DNA from: Nostoc sp. FACHB-280
GTDB lineage: Bacteria > Cyanobacteriota > Cyanobacteriia > Cyanobacteriales > Nostocaceae
Reading direction: 5' to 3'
Length of the DNA stretch: 64,000 nt
NCBI RefSeq assembly: GCF_014697615.1
Contig: NZ_JACJSD010000028.1
Coordinates: forward strand, 22,993-86,992
The notes beneath the pieces were generated by a model. The model searched no databases. It had not been told where the DNA came from and saw nothing but the letters and a program-made list of their open reading frames with translations. Each line of letters starts with the position of its first letter. Positions within the stretch are counted from its first letter, which is position 1. Positions 1-9,156 of this stretch are shown piece by piece. Position numbers and translations under genes: made by a program.

Positions 1-63
1 GTTATAAAATAGTATTTTCTGTATAATATATCTAACAATTATTATTAGAAACAATTTGATTAT

Positions 64-813
64 ATGAACCGCAAACAATTATACTGGGCAAAAGACTATA
101 CTTATGAAGCTAGACAAAAAAAGATTGGTTGGCTAAATGAAATAATTGAGTCACTACATGAGCAACCAGAATTAGGAAAATATAAAGACGATGAAGACTC
201 ACAAGAGCTATTTACCCAGGAAACTATCACAGTTGCTCAACGTTTAATGAAATTAGTTATCCAAGAGGAGCCGAATAAACAGGATATTCGTGAGTTATAT
301 ATATTGCTGAAAATTTATAAACATATTCGTAACTCCGCTTGGGACGATATTTGTAAATATGTGGAAAATTTGCATTGGGTAGTAAATATTTGGGAAACAT
401 TTCAGAATGTAATTGAATTAGATATCTGGCATGGTTGTGAGTATCAACGTTATTCAATTAAAGAACCATTAATTACTGAGGGTAAATATATCAGAGGTAG
501 CTCTTCTATTGACACGCACGGTCATATTGTATTCAAATTAGAACAGAATTTAGAAGACAATAAGATTAAAATTATTTGGCAAATCCCAAATGAGACCGTT
601 ATTCCTGACGAATATATTCCACCATCAATCGAAGGAATTATCGAGGGGCTGATTCAATATTCTCATCTAGAAAATAAAGCTTTTTCATCCCTTAAAATTA
701 CTGTCTTTAATGGCAGTTATCACGAATATCACTCTAGGGAGTCTGATTATCGTATAGCTGCTGTCATCGCTTGGATGAATGCTTTAAAAACTGCTGAATT
801 CATACCTCTTTAA
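64..813 (+). CDS. uncharacterised protein, 249 aa
   Basis: I do not recognise the family. The product is soluble, rich in aromatic and acidic residues, with no signal peptide or membrane segment. It has a helical N-terminal half (residues 1-100) and a more beta-like second half containing a GKYIRGSSSIDTHGH stretch. The ATG at 64 is the first start available and has only a weak ribosome site. The gene is AT-rich compared with the metabolic genes further right, as are its neighbours in this accessory region. It could be an orphan immunity-type protein, given the SUKH gene 3 kb downstream, but that is a guess. Confidence 0.6.
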   Translation: MNRKQLYWAKDYTYEARQKKIGWLNEIIESLHEQPELGKYKDDEDSQELFTQETITVAQRLMKLVIQEEPNKQDIRELYILLKIYKHIRNSAWDDICKYVENLHWVVNIWETFQNVIELDIWHGCEYQRYSIKEPLITEGKYIRGSSSIDTHGHIVFKLEQNLEDNKIKIIWQIPNETVIPDEYIPPSIEGIIEGLIQYSHLENKAFSSLKITVFNGSYHEYHSRESDYRIAAVIAWMNALKTAEFIPL

Positions 814-886
814 TGGTTAAGGTTGGAGAAATTCAAGCATTTAATCATTATTACAGCATTTTTCACCTATTTGAACCAGTTGCTGG

Positions 887-2335
887 ATGAGAGATAAGCA
901 TGGAAAAACGTTTGTTCTAATTGATGGATATACACTAGCGATCGCACAAAGCGATTCAGGTGTATTATTCTCTGGTTGCCACAGTCGCAAAGCCATAACC
1001 AGATATGACGATTCGCTCCTAATTCAGTTTTTGGCACGTCATGCCCATCATGATACTTTTTGGCAATGCTTTCAGGCGCGTGAAATGTACGAGAATGAGG
1101 ATAATCGCTTCTTTGTCAGGAATTGCCAGCAGCTTATTGGCGATACTCCAAAGGAGTCGCTACGCGAACGCAGTTGGAAACTACCGCAAGGTTATCAAAA
1201 TTGGGCAGTTTGGGAACTGATCAATCACCTGTTTCAAAAGCATGGCGAGTCTTTCAATGAACCGATTTGTTTATGGCATCCGGGGAGTTACTATCCGATG
1301 TACGGTATTCCCTATGGCACAGCATTGAAGGTGATACAGGTTGCGCGTAATTGGAGGAATCTGCAAGAAATCGAGGGAATTGAACTGCTCAATGAAACCC
1401 AGTGGAATTTACGCTTTGCGTCTGCTGCGAGTCCTACTCACTCTTTACTAATTCCCCAGATTTTATCTGAGATTGAGGAAGCTGCTAGTATATATCTACT
1501 ATTTTTTGAAGAAAAAGCACGCTTATATACACCCAATCAGGTTGCTGCAATTAGATATGAACTGCTGCATCAGATGGCTATCGCCAACCTACTCAACCGT
1601 GAAATCTCAGCAGAAATTCTTGCTCGTCTAGTTGCTTATCCAAATCTGCAACGCTGCGTCATTCAAGCTGAAAAGCTATGGCGCTATTTAAATGCTGCTT
1701 CTGTGAGCCAAGAAAAAAATAGTTTGTGTTTAGATTGGATGTTTTTTGATGCACCACTACCTCAACCTGACTTTCATCAGCTTTGCTTACAGCATTTTCA
1801 AAAAGCAAAATTGCAGTACCCGTATACGATTCCCTTTGAAGGCGATGGGAAGCAGTATCGACTCGTGACAGGAAATGTGTATCCCAATGCGATCGCCTTG
1901 TTAACGGTTTTAGAAATTACAATGACGATAAATGCAAATGCCTTATTTACCAACGTGAATGAGCCGACGTACCTAGAGTTAGTTGTCTGGGCTTCGCTGG
2001 AATCCTGCTTACCTCCCGTCGAAGATTGGGAAATGTCTGTTGATTGGAGAGGAAGAGAAGATGAGTTGCTCACTTTAGGAACAGATCCTTCCTTGCCTAA
2101 AGCTGAGTTTTTCTTGAACTGTTTAGCATCTCACCTGGCAAGACTCTGGCAAAATGGGGAGCGAACGGCGTTGAAACAAGGATTGCTCCCTTTGCAAAGT
2201 TATTTCCCTAAAGAAACCTACTTTCTCTACTGTCGAGGTCAGATGCTACTATCCGGGGAACTCCGATTTCACTATGGGGAATGGTTTGATGGGGGATTCC
2301 TCCGGCTTTTTCGGGCAGAACAAGGGGAGTCTTAA
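887..2335 (+). CDS. uncharacterised protein, 482 aa
   Basis: Family not recognised. The protein is soluble, Trp- and Leu-rich, with no obvious catalytic motif. It opens with a short beta segment (KTFVLIDGYTLAIA) and is mostly helical afterwards. It lies 47 bases before a beta-propeller-like gene on the same strand, so the two are probably cotranscribed. Bases around 1150-1175 (GTCGCTACGCGAACGC) belong to the small palindromic repeats scattered through this genome and are translated in frame here as part of the protein. The spacer after the stop carries the AATTCAAAATTCAAAATT type repeat common in Nostocales intergenic DNA. Confidence 0.6.
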   Translation: MRDKHGKTFVLIDGYTLAIAQSDSGVLFSGCHSRKAITRYDDSLLIQFLARHAHHDTFWQCFQAREMYENEDNRFFVRNCQQLIGDTPKESLRERSWKLPQGYQNWAVWELINHLFQKHGESFNEPICLWHPGSYYPMYGIPYGTALKVIQVARNWRNLQEIEGIELLNETQWNLRFASAASPTHSLLIPQILSEIEEAASIYLLFFEEKARLYTPNQVAAIRYELLHQMAIANLLNREISAEILARLVAYPNLQRCVIQAEKLWRYLNAASVSQEKNSLCLDWMFFDAPLPQPDFHQLCLQHFQKAKLQYPYTIPFEGDGKQYRLVTGNVYPNAIALLTVLEITMTINANALFTNVNEPTYLELVVWASLESCLPPVEDWEMSVDWRGREDELLTLGTDPSLPKAEFFLNCLASHLARLWQNGERTALKQGLLPLQSYFPKETYFLYCRGQMLLSGELRFHYGEWFDGGFLRLFRAEQGES

Positions 2336-2382
2336 CAATTCAAAATTCAAAATTAATGGCGATGGCTAGGAGGGCAAGGTGT

Positions 2383-3432
2383 ATGGATTGCAAAGCACTA
2401 ATTTACGACGCGGTAAGGAAACAGGCGATCGCACCAATATACCCCCATTCTTTGGTGAAGTGGGATATTTCCCAACAACCCCGGATAATTGAACAAATCG
2501 AGTTACCCTATGATTTTGAATCAGTACCAAGTATTGTTTTGTTACCGGATGGGGAAAGGTTTGCTGTGGCTCCTTCTGAGGTTACGCCAGAATTTGGGAT
2601 TGAGATTCTTCGCTGGGATGATTTGTCCGTTTTGCAACGAGTTGACTTACCCCATGCACCCTATGAGGAGAATTCCCAGGAGGATGAGTATTATGGACAT
2701 GGTAAATGTACTCATATTTCCTGGTTAGGATTAACACCTTGCCAGGGCTATTTATTGGTTGGTGAGGGTTGGGGAGATATTTATCTAGTTAATTTAGAAA
2801 GCGGTGAGCAGATTCGTTGGTTGCGTCGTTGGCGAGATTATAATGCTGCTTTTGCCATCGATCCACAAATGCAGTTTCTCATTGTTAATTCTGTAGACAT
2901 GGATGAGTCCCATCAGTTTTACAGAATTGACAGTATGCTTGAGGATAAATTAACCTATTTGGGGGAATATTCAGGTGGTGTGCGTTGTCATCGTGGCAAC
3001 TTGAGTTTTAGCCCAGATGGTCAGCGTCTGGCTTATACTGCATATCGATATCAAGGTGTTGATTTATTAAGTTTTCAGCTTGAACGCTCGATATTAAGCA
3101 CTTTATCCCCGCAAACGCAGGAACCACTCAATGAAATATGGAAAAAATGGGAAAAATCGTCACAATATCGGGAGAAAATGTGGGGTCAATTCTTTCGGTT
3201 GTACCATGACCATGATGGATTAAATCCTTGGCAAAGTAATATCGTTTGGCTGGGTAACAACAGGTTATTGTGTGGTGTAGGGCAAATTCTGGCAGTGCTG
3301 TCAGCTCAGACAGGGGAAATAATCAAAACCTATGACGTAGATGCAGTAGTTAATACTTTGGTGTTTGATTACACATCTTTCCAAGCTATTGTTGCCACCA
3401 AGCAAGGGATAAAGGTGGTTGCGATCGCCTAA
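2383..3432 (+). CDS. beta-propeller (WD40-like) protein
   Basis: About 349 residues. Repeated short strands with phrases such as SVPSIVLLPDGERFAVAPS, TPCQGYLLVGEGWGDIYLVN and LSFSPDGQRLAYTAY are typical of WD40/YVTN-like propeller blades (residues about 45-240). There is no signal peptide, so it is probably a cytoplasmic binding scaffold. I chose the ATG at 2383 because a perfect AGGAGG lies at 2368-2373, nine bases upstream. An in-frame ATG at 2356 would add nine residues but lacks such a site. It sits between an unknown gene and a SUKH protein in the same orientation, a likely operon. The ligand cannot be inferred. Confidence 0.65.
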   Translation: MDCKALIYDAVRKQAIAPIYPHSLVKWDISQQPRIIEQIELPYDFESVPSIVLLPDGERFAVAPSEVTPEFGIEILRWDDLSVLQRVDLPHAPYEENSQEDEYYGHGKCTHISWLGLTPCQGYLLVGEGWGDIYLVNLESGEQIRWLRRWRDYNAAFAIDPQMQFLIVNSVDMDESHQFYRIDSMLEDKLTYLGEYSGGVRCHRGNLSFSPDGQRLAYTAYRYQGVDLLSFQLERSILSTLSPQTQEPLNEIWKKWEKSSQYREKMWGQFFRLYHDHDGLNPWQSNIVWLGNNRLLCGVGQILAVLSAQTGEIIKTYDVDAVVNTLVFDYTSFQAIVATKQGIKVVAIA

Positions 3433-3512
3433 TCAATGTAGCGGGAAAACCCATGATAACAAGTGAAGACATAACTGGCGGTGATTGAGATGGGTGTTTT
3501 CGAGGTGAGTAA

Positions 3513-4733
3513 ATGTGGGAAGTTCAATATCTGAATGCAGAGTTACTCGATCTCAAACTTTGGGGCGAAGGCTGTCGCCTGTATCAGATTCGCCAAATGG
3601 GTGATGATGAGATTTGCTTGATTCAAAGGGATGATAACTGGCAAGTCGTTTACACCGAGCGTGGTGCGGTTCAACAACTGCTGTTTGAATTTACCGATGA
3701 GGCGGAAGCTTGTGAGTTTATGTATCAGGAGATTAAGAGAATCAAGCATCCCCATCTTGTGGGATTATTTCCCACTGATGATGAGGCAGAGCAATTGTGT
3801 CAGGTGTTGACTCAGTTACAAATTCAATTCTCTCACGACCCGCAAGGAAGGGTGAGAGTATACGATCAAGACATTTTTACAGTGGAGCGTCACTTTGGTT
3901 GCCAATTACCCCTGCGAAAATGGTTGACTGTTCCCGAACGAATTCACGTTACCCTCGCTCGATTGCGAAAATTCGATCCATACAATCGCTATGCCCAAAT
4001 CACGACTAATCCGCCAATTGCTTCTGAAGCAAAGTTGAGCGCGTTAGAAGCACAACATGGAATTAAACTGCCTGAAGTTTACAGAACATTTTTGCTAGAA
4101 GTCTGCAATGGTGGCAATTGGGAACGGCTAGGAAATTACTGGTCGGCTGAGGAAGTTATGGCAAACAATTCTGCCCAAGTATGGAATCAGCCTTTACCTG
4201 AGTTCCTCGCAAAGTTGAAAGCAGCAAAATCGAGGGATTGGCTCAAAAATCCAGGAAATCAGCAATATCCAGGGTTGTTACGAATTGTCGATGGGGATAA
4301 TCCTGTGCGGGATTTGTTTCTCACCCAGGAAGGATACGAGGTGGAAATTCAGGGGGATTGGATTCGTTTTTGTGAGTTTTCCCCAGAACAATGGCTCAAG
4401 GATTTTCTAGATGATATTCAATATGGGTTATCTACAATTGAAGGATTACTAGATTTTCTTCGCTCTGGGGAATTAATTCGAGATTATCCATACTTTCATT
4501 CTGTGAATTTTGCCAGACTCCTTGCAGAAATCATCGGAATCGATATCTCTCCTGAACTCACAAATGAGCAAGTGAAGATGAGCAGTGAAATAGATTATAA
4601 AATCAACCAATGGCGAATTAAGAATATGGGTAAGATGCGGTACAACTTTGGGTTTAATGCAGAGCAAACTGAGATGCGAATTCAACGAATTTTAAAAAGG
4701 TTGGAGTACATATATAATATATTGTATCCCTAA
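3513..4733 (+). CDS. SMI1/KNR4 (SUKH) domain protein
   Basis: 406 residues. Around residues 169-201 it shows the SUKH signature: an acidic helix, LEAQHGIKLPEVYRTFLLEV, then CNGG. The following region (WERLGNYWSAEEV, then YPGLLRIVDGDNPVRDLFL) continues the SMI1/KNR4 fold. Residues 1-165 form a separate region I cannot name. SUKH proteins are often immunity proteins of polymorphic toxins but also occur as regulatory scaffolds in cyanobacteria. No toxin gene is visible nearby. A GAGGTGA ribosome site precedes the ATG. It is probably cotranscribed with the two genes before it. Confidence 0.7.
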   Translation: MWEVQYLNAELLDLKLWGEGCRLYQIRQMGDDEICLIQRDDNWQVVYTERGAVQQLLFEFTDEAEACEFMYQEIKRIKHPHLVGLFPTDDEAEQLCQVLTQLQIQFSHDPQGRVRVYDQDIFTVERHFGCQLPLRKWLTVPERIHVTLARLRKFDPYNRYAQITTNPPIASEAKLSALEAQHGIKLPEVYRTFLLEVCNGGNWERLGNYWSAEEVMANNSAQVWNQPLPEFLAKLKAAKSRDWLKNPGNQQYPGLLRIVDGDNPVRDLFLTQEGYEVEIQGDWIRFCEFSPEQWLKDFLDDIQYGLSTIEGLLDFLRSGELIRDYPYFHSVNFARLLAEIIGIDISPELTNEQVKMSSEIDYKINQWRIKNMGKMRYNFGFNAEQTEMRIQRILKRLEYIYNILYP

Positions 4734-5016
4734 ATGACCCATCATCTGGATCTATTTTTCCAGTGTGAGTGTGCTAGACCTGGCGTTTGCTGATTTTTAA
4801 TTTTTTAATCTGAAAATTTAATTAACCTTTACAGACTTACAACCTAATCTTCATCGGCTAATTTAAAAATGTGAAACTTGCGCGAAAATAATTATTTTTA
4901 TGCAGTTATAGCCACAGTCATATAATTTACGTACAACTACCCATGTTATATTTATTTTTCTAGAGTAAGAAATAAATATACATAAAAATGTTGATGAAAA
5001 TAGGTTTATAAAAGCT

Positions 5017-5310
5017 ATGAAAAAAATACTTTTATTAGCGATGTTGTCTGCTATCCCAAGCATTATTTTTTCCAGTCCCTCTTGGGCTTCTGTTTATATC
5101 CAATATTCCAATAAGGACTCGGACAAACATGTAATGAAAGTCCAGATGGATGGTTCAACGAAAGAAGTTACATTCAATGGTCGTACGACTGGAGCCGCAA
5201 CGATACAAGGTAGCGGTAAAGCTGCTGTTATTGAAACATCTTGTGGAAAAGTCGAAGTCAAAGATGGCTCTAAAATCGAAATCAAAGACGGCTGTATCAA
5301 AGTATTATAA
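5017..5310 (+). CDS. small exported protein, 97 aa
   Basis: The N-terminus is a classic Sec signal peptide: MKK, a hydrophobic core (residues 4-20), and likely cleavage after the WAS at about residue 25. The mature part (about 72 residues) is beta-rich with alternating Lys/Asp (KVEVKDGSKIEIKDGCIKV) and two cysteines, near residues 76 and 93, that could form a disulfide after export. The family is not recognised. It is a stand-alone gene ending just before an inverted repeat that separates it from a convergent gene. It is probably periplasmic. Confidence 0.6.
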   Translation: MKKILLLAMLSAIPSIIFSSPSWASVYIQYSNKDSDKHVMKVQMDGSTKEVTFNGRTTGAATIQGSGKAAVIETSCGKVEVKDGSKIEIKDGCIKVL

Positions 5311-5340
5311 GTAAATTAAACCCGATCTATGACGAAACCT

Positions 5341-5414
5341 GGAGCTTTTTTAACGATTGAAATGCGTCATTTCGACATCAGGTAGACGTTATTCTAATCA
5401 ATCGTTAAAACTCC
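5341..5414. terminator. long inverted repeat between convergent genes
   Basis: Arms GGAGCTTTTTTAACGATTGA (5341-5360) and TCAATCGTTAAAACTCC (5398-5414) are reverse complements apart from a small bulge. The 37-base loop contains a second weak pairing (AATGCGTC with GACGTTATT). Lying between two convergent stop codons, it is best read as a bidirectional terminator. A small palindromic mobile repeat is an alternative. Confidence 0.5.
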
Positions 5415-5419
5415 ATTAA

Positions 5420-5893
5420 TTATCCAAAATCATATTTATATGATGTCGTATCTGTTGTCTGAAATACATGGATTATACGTTCTATTCTCTCGCTCATAAA
5501 AGCTAAATCTTCTTGTTCTAAAGTATAAGAATGTAAACAAATCAATTCTTCTACAATTTTAGGAACATCTTCTGCTGAGACGACATTTAAATACCCGTCA
5601 TGAAAATGACTGATTAATTGTAAACCAAGAGACTTACAAGCCGGCAACCAAAATTGATAAAATATTTCCCTAGTTGCAACAGGAATCACCTCATAATTCC
5701 CGGTATTAATTTGGAGAATTCCCATCTCTATTGTCATCTCATTATGTCGTAATATTTCAGACTCAAATCTATTGAAAATTATATAATTACTGCGTTGGTT
5801 GCCAAATACAGCAGATTTCGTGATTATGAGGTACAAATTATCATCATGAAACTCTTGTGGGGTGGCATATTGCCCGCCCAAAGTGTACATCAT
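5420..5893 (-). CDS. uncharacterised protein, 157 aa
   Basis: A soluble mixed alpha/beta protein with no recognised motif. Notable stretches are NYIIFNRFESEILRHNE (residues about 36-52) and SHFHDGYLNVVSAEDVPKIV in the second half. No signal peptide or membrane segment. It starts ATG-ATG, so the first residue is ambiguous by one codon. Before the IS4 insertion it lay about 57 bases downstream of the intact Sel1-repeat gene on the same strand and was probably cotranscribed with it; the IS now separates them. Confidence 0.5.
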   Translation of the reverse strand: MMYTLGGQYATPQEFHDDNLYLIITKSAVFGNQRSNYIIFNRFESEILRHNEMTIEMGILQINTGNYEVIPVATREIFYQFWLPACKSLGLQLISHFHDGYLNVVSAEDVPKIVEELICLHSYTLEQEDLAFMSERIERIIHVFQTTDTTSYKYDFG

Positions 5894-5950
5894 TACACCG
5901 GAAAGTGCTGTATATTCAAGAATTATGCAGGCTGGATTACATACATCATA

Positions 5951-6066
5951 TTAAGAGCCATAATTACATTTACTATCGCTAAACTGAGCAAATTCACTCT
6001 GATATTTTTCAGGACTATATAACGGTGCTGCTTGCTGTGTTGTAATTTTTTTCAAGCAGATTAAGC
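5951..6066 (-). pseudogene. severed 3' end of the Sel1-repeat gene
   Basis: If the IS element and one copy of the 9-bp target duplication are removed, the reading frame of the Sel1-repeat gene (7371-8399) runs straight through this stretch for 38 codons. It ends at a TAA (complement of 5951-5953), with no stop in between. Residues read RLICLKKITTQQ and onward. The restored protein would be about 365 aa. This piece now has no start or promoter of its own. Confidence 0.8.
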
Positions 6067-6075
6067 GATAAATTT
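6067..6075. repeat. target-site duplication GATAAATTT (left copy)
   Basis: GATAAATTT at 6067-6075 is repeated exactly at 7418-7426. The two copies directly abut the terminal inverted repeats of the IS element. A 9-bp duplication fits IS4-family insertion, and its perfection points to a recent event. Confidence 0.9.
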
Positions 6076-7417
6076 TTCAAGGGGCGACAAGCTCCCTAAA
6101 GTGCTTGCTGTATAAGCTCCATAGCCCTTAAACCTCGCTGATAATATGCTTGCTTATTGCGAATGGAAGCGACCAGTTCCTCGACCAATACTTGACACCC
6201 TTGCCAAGCAACTATCCAATTAAAACCATACAAACCTATCCAAAAATTGCTGTGCCTTTTTTCAGCTTTACTTTGCTCTTGAGAACGACAGACATAAGAT
6301 TGTTGTCGCTGTAATTTAATTTTTTGACCTTGTAACCAAGCACTCGTCATTGCTAAAGCAATTAAGAATATTAAACGTACAAGTCTATCAGGGTTGGCTT
6401 GGGAAGTTTCTAAATTGTAACCGCCTGTTTTACAATCTTTGAACATCGCCTCAATCCCAAAACGTTGAGCATATATTTTGATGGCAGTGTTTAAATCAGG
6501 TAAATTAGTTAATAAATACCAAGCTTCCTTATCTTGCTTTCCCCGATACTTCCTTTTCCAATAAACAGCTAAATTGAACCAACCAAAACCTTGTTTTTGA
6601 GTAACTTTAACATCGGGATAAAAGGAGCGAATACCAGGATAAATTTCAATGCTACTTAAAGGCTGAAACTTCTGTCTTTTTTTCCGAAAAGTAGTATCTT
6701 TTTTTTGACGGAATACAAAACCTATGTTCTGCTTGTGCAGCCATTGTGCCAGTTCTACACTGTGAAATTCTCTATCCCCAATAATTACTAGTTTGTATTT
6801 TTTTAATAAGCGAATTACTGGGCGTAATACTTTTTGCTGTTCTTCTAAATTACTGCTACCGTCTTTCTCCAACAAGCACCAATATATTGGCCACGCTCTT
6901 TTTTGATAAATCACGCTCACCATCAACACATTATTTTCTTTCCACTGTGTTCTATCCATCGCAATGGTTAATTGTGACCCTATTTTAAAATGTTGGTTAA
7001 TTATTGCTTCAATGATGGGAAACCATAATAAGACTATACTCAAAGCATTCGATGTTAAAAACCTTTGTATATGCCGTCTACGACTGTTTTGTTGTATTGG
7101 TAGAGGTAAGGTTGCTGCCAGTCTTTCTATCTTCACCTGTTTCTGATTTTGTAACAACCACACCAACATCTGTAGGGTGATTAACTGTGCTTTATTTAGG
7201 TATTTTTCTAAGAAGTTTTGGTAGAATGATGCCAGCATTTTGATGACGGTCTTGATCAAATTACGAGACCGTTCTTTTTTACCATTAAACTGTACCCTAC
7301 AGGTAGCCGCTTAATAACTGTACAGTTCATTCTCAATAAGCACCCAATTTTTTCAAGGGTTATGTGCCTCCTAAACCTTTATCTGGCGGGGTTTAGAGGC
7401 GATTGTCGCCCCTTGAA
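6076..7417 (-). mobile_element. complete IS4-family insertion sequence, 1342 bp
   Basis: The ends are perfect 15-bp inverted repeats TTCAAGGGGCGACAA (6076-6090) and its complement (7403-7417). Weaker pairing continues inward to a shared CTAAA. They are flanked by the 9-bp duplication GATAAATTT. One transposase gene fills most of the element (6096-7259). Because ends, duplication and transposase are all intact, the copy is likely recent and potentially active. It is inserted in the 3' part of a Sel1-repeat gene, in the same orientation as that gene, and replaces its last 38 codons with 15 codons read from the IS end. Confidence 0.92.
6096..7259 (-). CDS. IS4-family DDE transposase
   Basis: 387 residues. 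The DDE triad is visible: D102 in AMDRTQW, D162 in IIGDREFHS and E270. The IS4 signature Y-2-R-3-E-6-K is exact: Y263, R266, E270, K277 in YAQRFGIEAMFKDCK. The N-terminal 70 residues (RRRHIQRFL) would be the DNA-binding part. The frame is uninterrupted and fills the element between its inverted repeats, so the enzyme is probably functional. It would catalyse cut-and-paste transposition of this element. Confidence 0.92.
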   Translation of the reverse strand: MIKTVIKMLASFYQNFLEKYLNKAQLITLQMLVWLLQNQKQVKIERLAATLPLPIQQNSRRRHIQRFLTSNALSIVLLWFPIIEAIINQHFKIGSQLTIAMDRTQWKENNVLMVSVIYQKRAWPIYWCLLEKDGSSNLEEQQKVLRPVIRLLKKYKLVIIGDREFHSVELAQWLHKQNIGFVFRQKKDTTFRKKRQKFQPLSSIEIYPGIRSFYPDVKVTQKQGFGWFNLAVYWKRKYRGKQDKEAWYLLTNLPDLNTAIKIYAQRFGIEAMFKDCKTGGYNLETSQANPDRLVRLIFLIALAMTSAWLQGQKIKLQRQQSYVCRSQEQSKAEKRHSNFWIGLYGFNWIVAWQGCQVLVEELVASIRNKQAYYQRGLRAMELIQQAL

Positions 7418-8399
7418 GATAAATTTCCAATCTACCATATGTACTAATTGGATTGGCTCCATTTTCTTGAGCTTTACCTTCAATTGCTACTTTTTTGTAC
7501 CAAAACAAAGCCTTTTCTATATCTATTGGAGTACCCAAACCTTGCTCGTACATCTGACCAATTTTTTGCCAAACAAAGGCATTATCACTATTAATGAGAA
7601 CCGCTAAGGCTTCTGTGTAACGTTTGGCTTCGTAGAGCGCATCACCATATTTGTGTATTACCCAGTTATTATTAGGAGTTAATATATATATTTGGCGTAG
7701 AGATTCAAGATAATTCCCAGCATTTTTTGGGATTGTTCGCAAGTTGATGAATTTTACACTTGGGTCGCTAAAAGCAACAAATTCCATCAGGGTTTCGGAC
7801 AATAATTTTCCAGAAGATGTTTCCTTGGCTTTATGCAGCCATTTGCTAGCTTCATTTTCATCTTTTTGTAAACCCATCAATCCAGAAAAATAGGCTCTGT
7901 AGAGAAAATATGCAGCAGGTGCATAATCAAGCTCGGCTGATTTGTGATACCATTTCAAAGCTGATTGGCGATCGCTCTGTTTTTTAATGCCAAATTCTTC
8001 CAAATTGTAGGTTTTTGCCAGCCAGTAACAAGCAACTGCATCATTTCGATCGGCTAAGGGTTGTAGCCGTTTGCGGAGAGCGATCGCTTTTTGGTGGTTA
8101 AATTTACCAAATTCAAAAATCTGATTAAATTCGGTAATTTCTGCTGGTGAAATTTGAGTTTTTAAGGGATATTTTTCTGATTGAAGTTCTACTTTATAAG
8201 TTGTTTTGGCATCAATATATCCAGATTTACCGTTAATTTTCACCTTCCATAACTGGGGTAATAAATTTTCCTTTGCAGACTTAACTGTGATAGAAGATAT
8301 TGATTGATGAGTATCACTAGATATAGATGGAGTTGAAAACAATGTTATCCCAGTTATCGCTACTAGCAAAATCAAGGGATGGTGAATATGAGATTTCAT
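7371..8399 (-). CDS. exported Sel1/TPR-repeat protein, 3' end replaced by IS4
   Basis: 342 residues as it now reads. Residues 1-28 are a signal peptide. Residues about 45-75 hold a WG-like unit (GKSGYIDAKTTYKVEL). Residues 125-315 hold Sel1-like repeats: ALKWYHKSAELDYAPAAYFL, EASKWLHKAKE, and WQKIGQMYEQGLG followed by ALFWYKKVA. The last 15 residues (LQGATIASKPRQIKV) come from the IS inverted repeat, not the original gene. The original end lies at 5951-6066. Sel1 proteins are scaffolds for protein-protein contacts, here probably in the periplasm. The shortened product may still fold because the loss lies after the repeats. Confidence 0.8.
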   Translation of the reverse strand: MKSHIHHPLILLVAITGITLFSTPSISSDTHQSISSITVKSAKENLLPQLWKVKINGKSGYIDAKTTYKVELQSEKYPLKTQISPAEITEFNQIFEFGKFNHQKAIALRKRLQPLADRNDAVACYWLAKTYNLEEFGIKKQSDRQSALKWYHKSAELDYAPAAYFLYRAYFSGLMGLQKDENEASKWLHKAKETSSGKLLSETLMEFVAFSDPSVKFINLRTIPKNAGNYLESLRQIYILTPNNNWVIHKYGDALYEAKRYTEALAVLINSDNAFVWQKIGQMYEQGLGTPIDIEKALFWYKKVAIEGKAQENGANPISTYGRLEIYLQGATIASKPRQIKV

Positions 8400-8463
8400 A
8401 TTTGTGACTTCATAAGTAGTAATGTCACTTATCCATAGCTCAAAACTAGCTCAATTGTCATCC

Positions 8464-9087
8464 CTAAAAATCATCGGATACACGAAACCAATACCAATCA
8501 CCGTACAAGTAAAATACTTGGTAATTAGCAGTACCAAATGGACTTCCTTCACTATTCGGTTGATGGACAAAACCATAGGATATGGTATCAGGACTTAGAC
8601 CATCACCACCCCAGAAGACACGAAAATATACACCACCACGAGAATCCATAGCGTATTCATCAACTTCATATAAACCGAGTTTGCGGTTTAATTTGATATT
8701 TCCTTTTGCAGAAATAGGAAGTTGTACCCGAACTTGTTCAAACGCCGATTGCGATATCATAAATGCTAAACGACGCGGTATATAGAACTTGAGCAGGACA
8801 TAACAAACTAAAACTATCCCTGCAATGATAGCAACTTCTCTCCAGGGTACAAAAGTTTGCCTTCTAAGTCTAATACTTTTCAAATCCCGTCTTCCTAAAG
8901 TTCTCAATCCCCAGAAGAGAATTGCCAATACTGCAAATGGTACACAAACAATTGACACCAGCATAACTGGAAAAAAGAAACTATTTAATGCACCAGGGTA
9001 AATACTGATAATTAGAATTGCGACACCAATCAACAAGGTTATACATATTGCTATTTTGCCAAGTATTTTTATCTGAAGATTATCCAT
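8464..9087 (-). CDS. uncharacterised membrane protein, 207 aa
   Basis: Three predicted membrane segments: residues about 9-30, 33-58 (FFFPVMLVSIVCVPFAVLAILFWGL) and 84-105 (VAIIAGIVLVCYVLLKF). A C-terminal soluble domain of about 100 residues ends in YQVFYLYGDWYWFRVSDDF. The family is not recognised. It is the second of six same-strand genes for small membrane or exported proteins (7371-10926) with short gaps, probably one transcription unit. Confidence 0.6.
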   Translation of the reverse strand: MDNLQIKILGKIAICITLLIGVAILIISIYPGALNSFFFPVMLVSIVCVPFAVLAILFWGLRTLGRRDLKSIRLRRQTFVPWREVAIIAGIVLVCYVLLKFYIPRRLAFMISQSAFEQVRVQLPISAKGNIKLNRKLGLYEVDEYAMDSRGGVYFRVFWGGDGLSPDTISYGFVHQPNSEGSPFGTANYQVFYLYGDWYWFRVSDDF

Positions 9088-9156
9088 AGTTAATTGAAGA
9101 TTTTCATCCTAACAAGCATTGCATTATTGCGATAATTTTCCTGAGTTGTGATGCGA

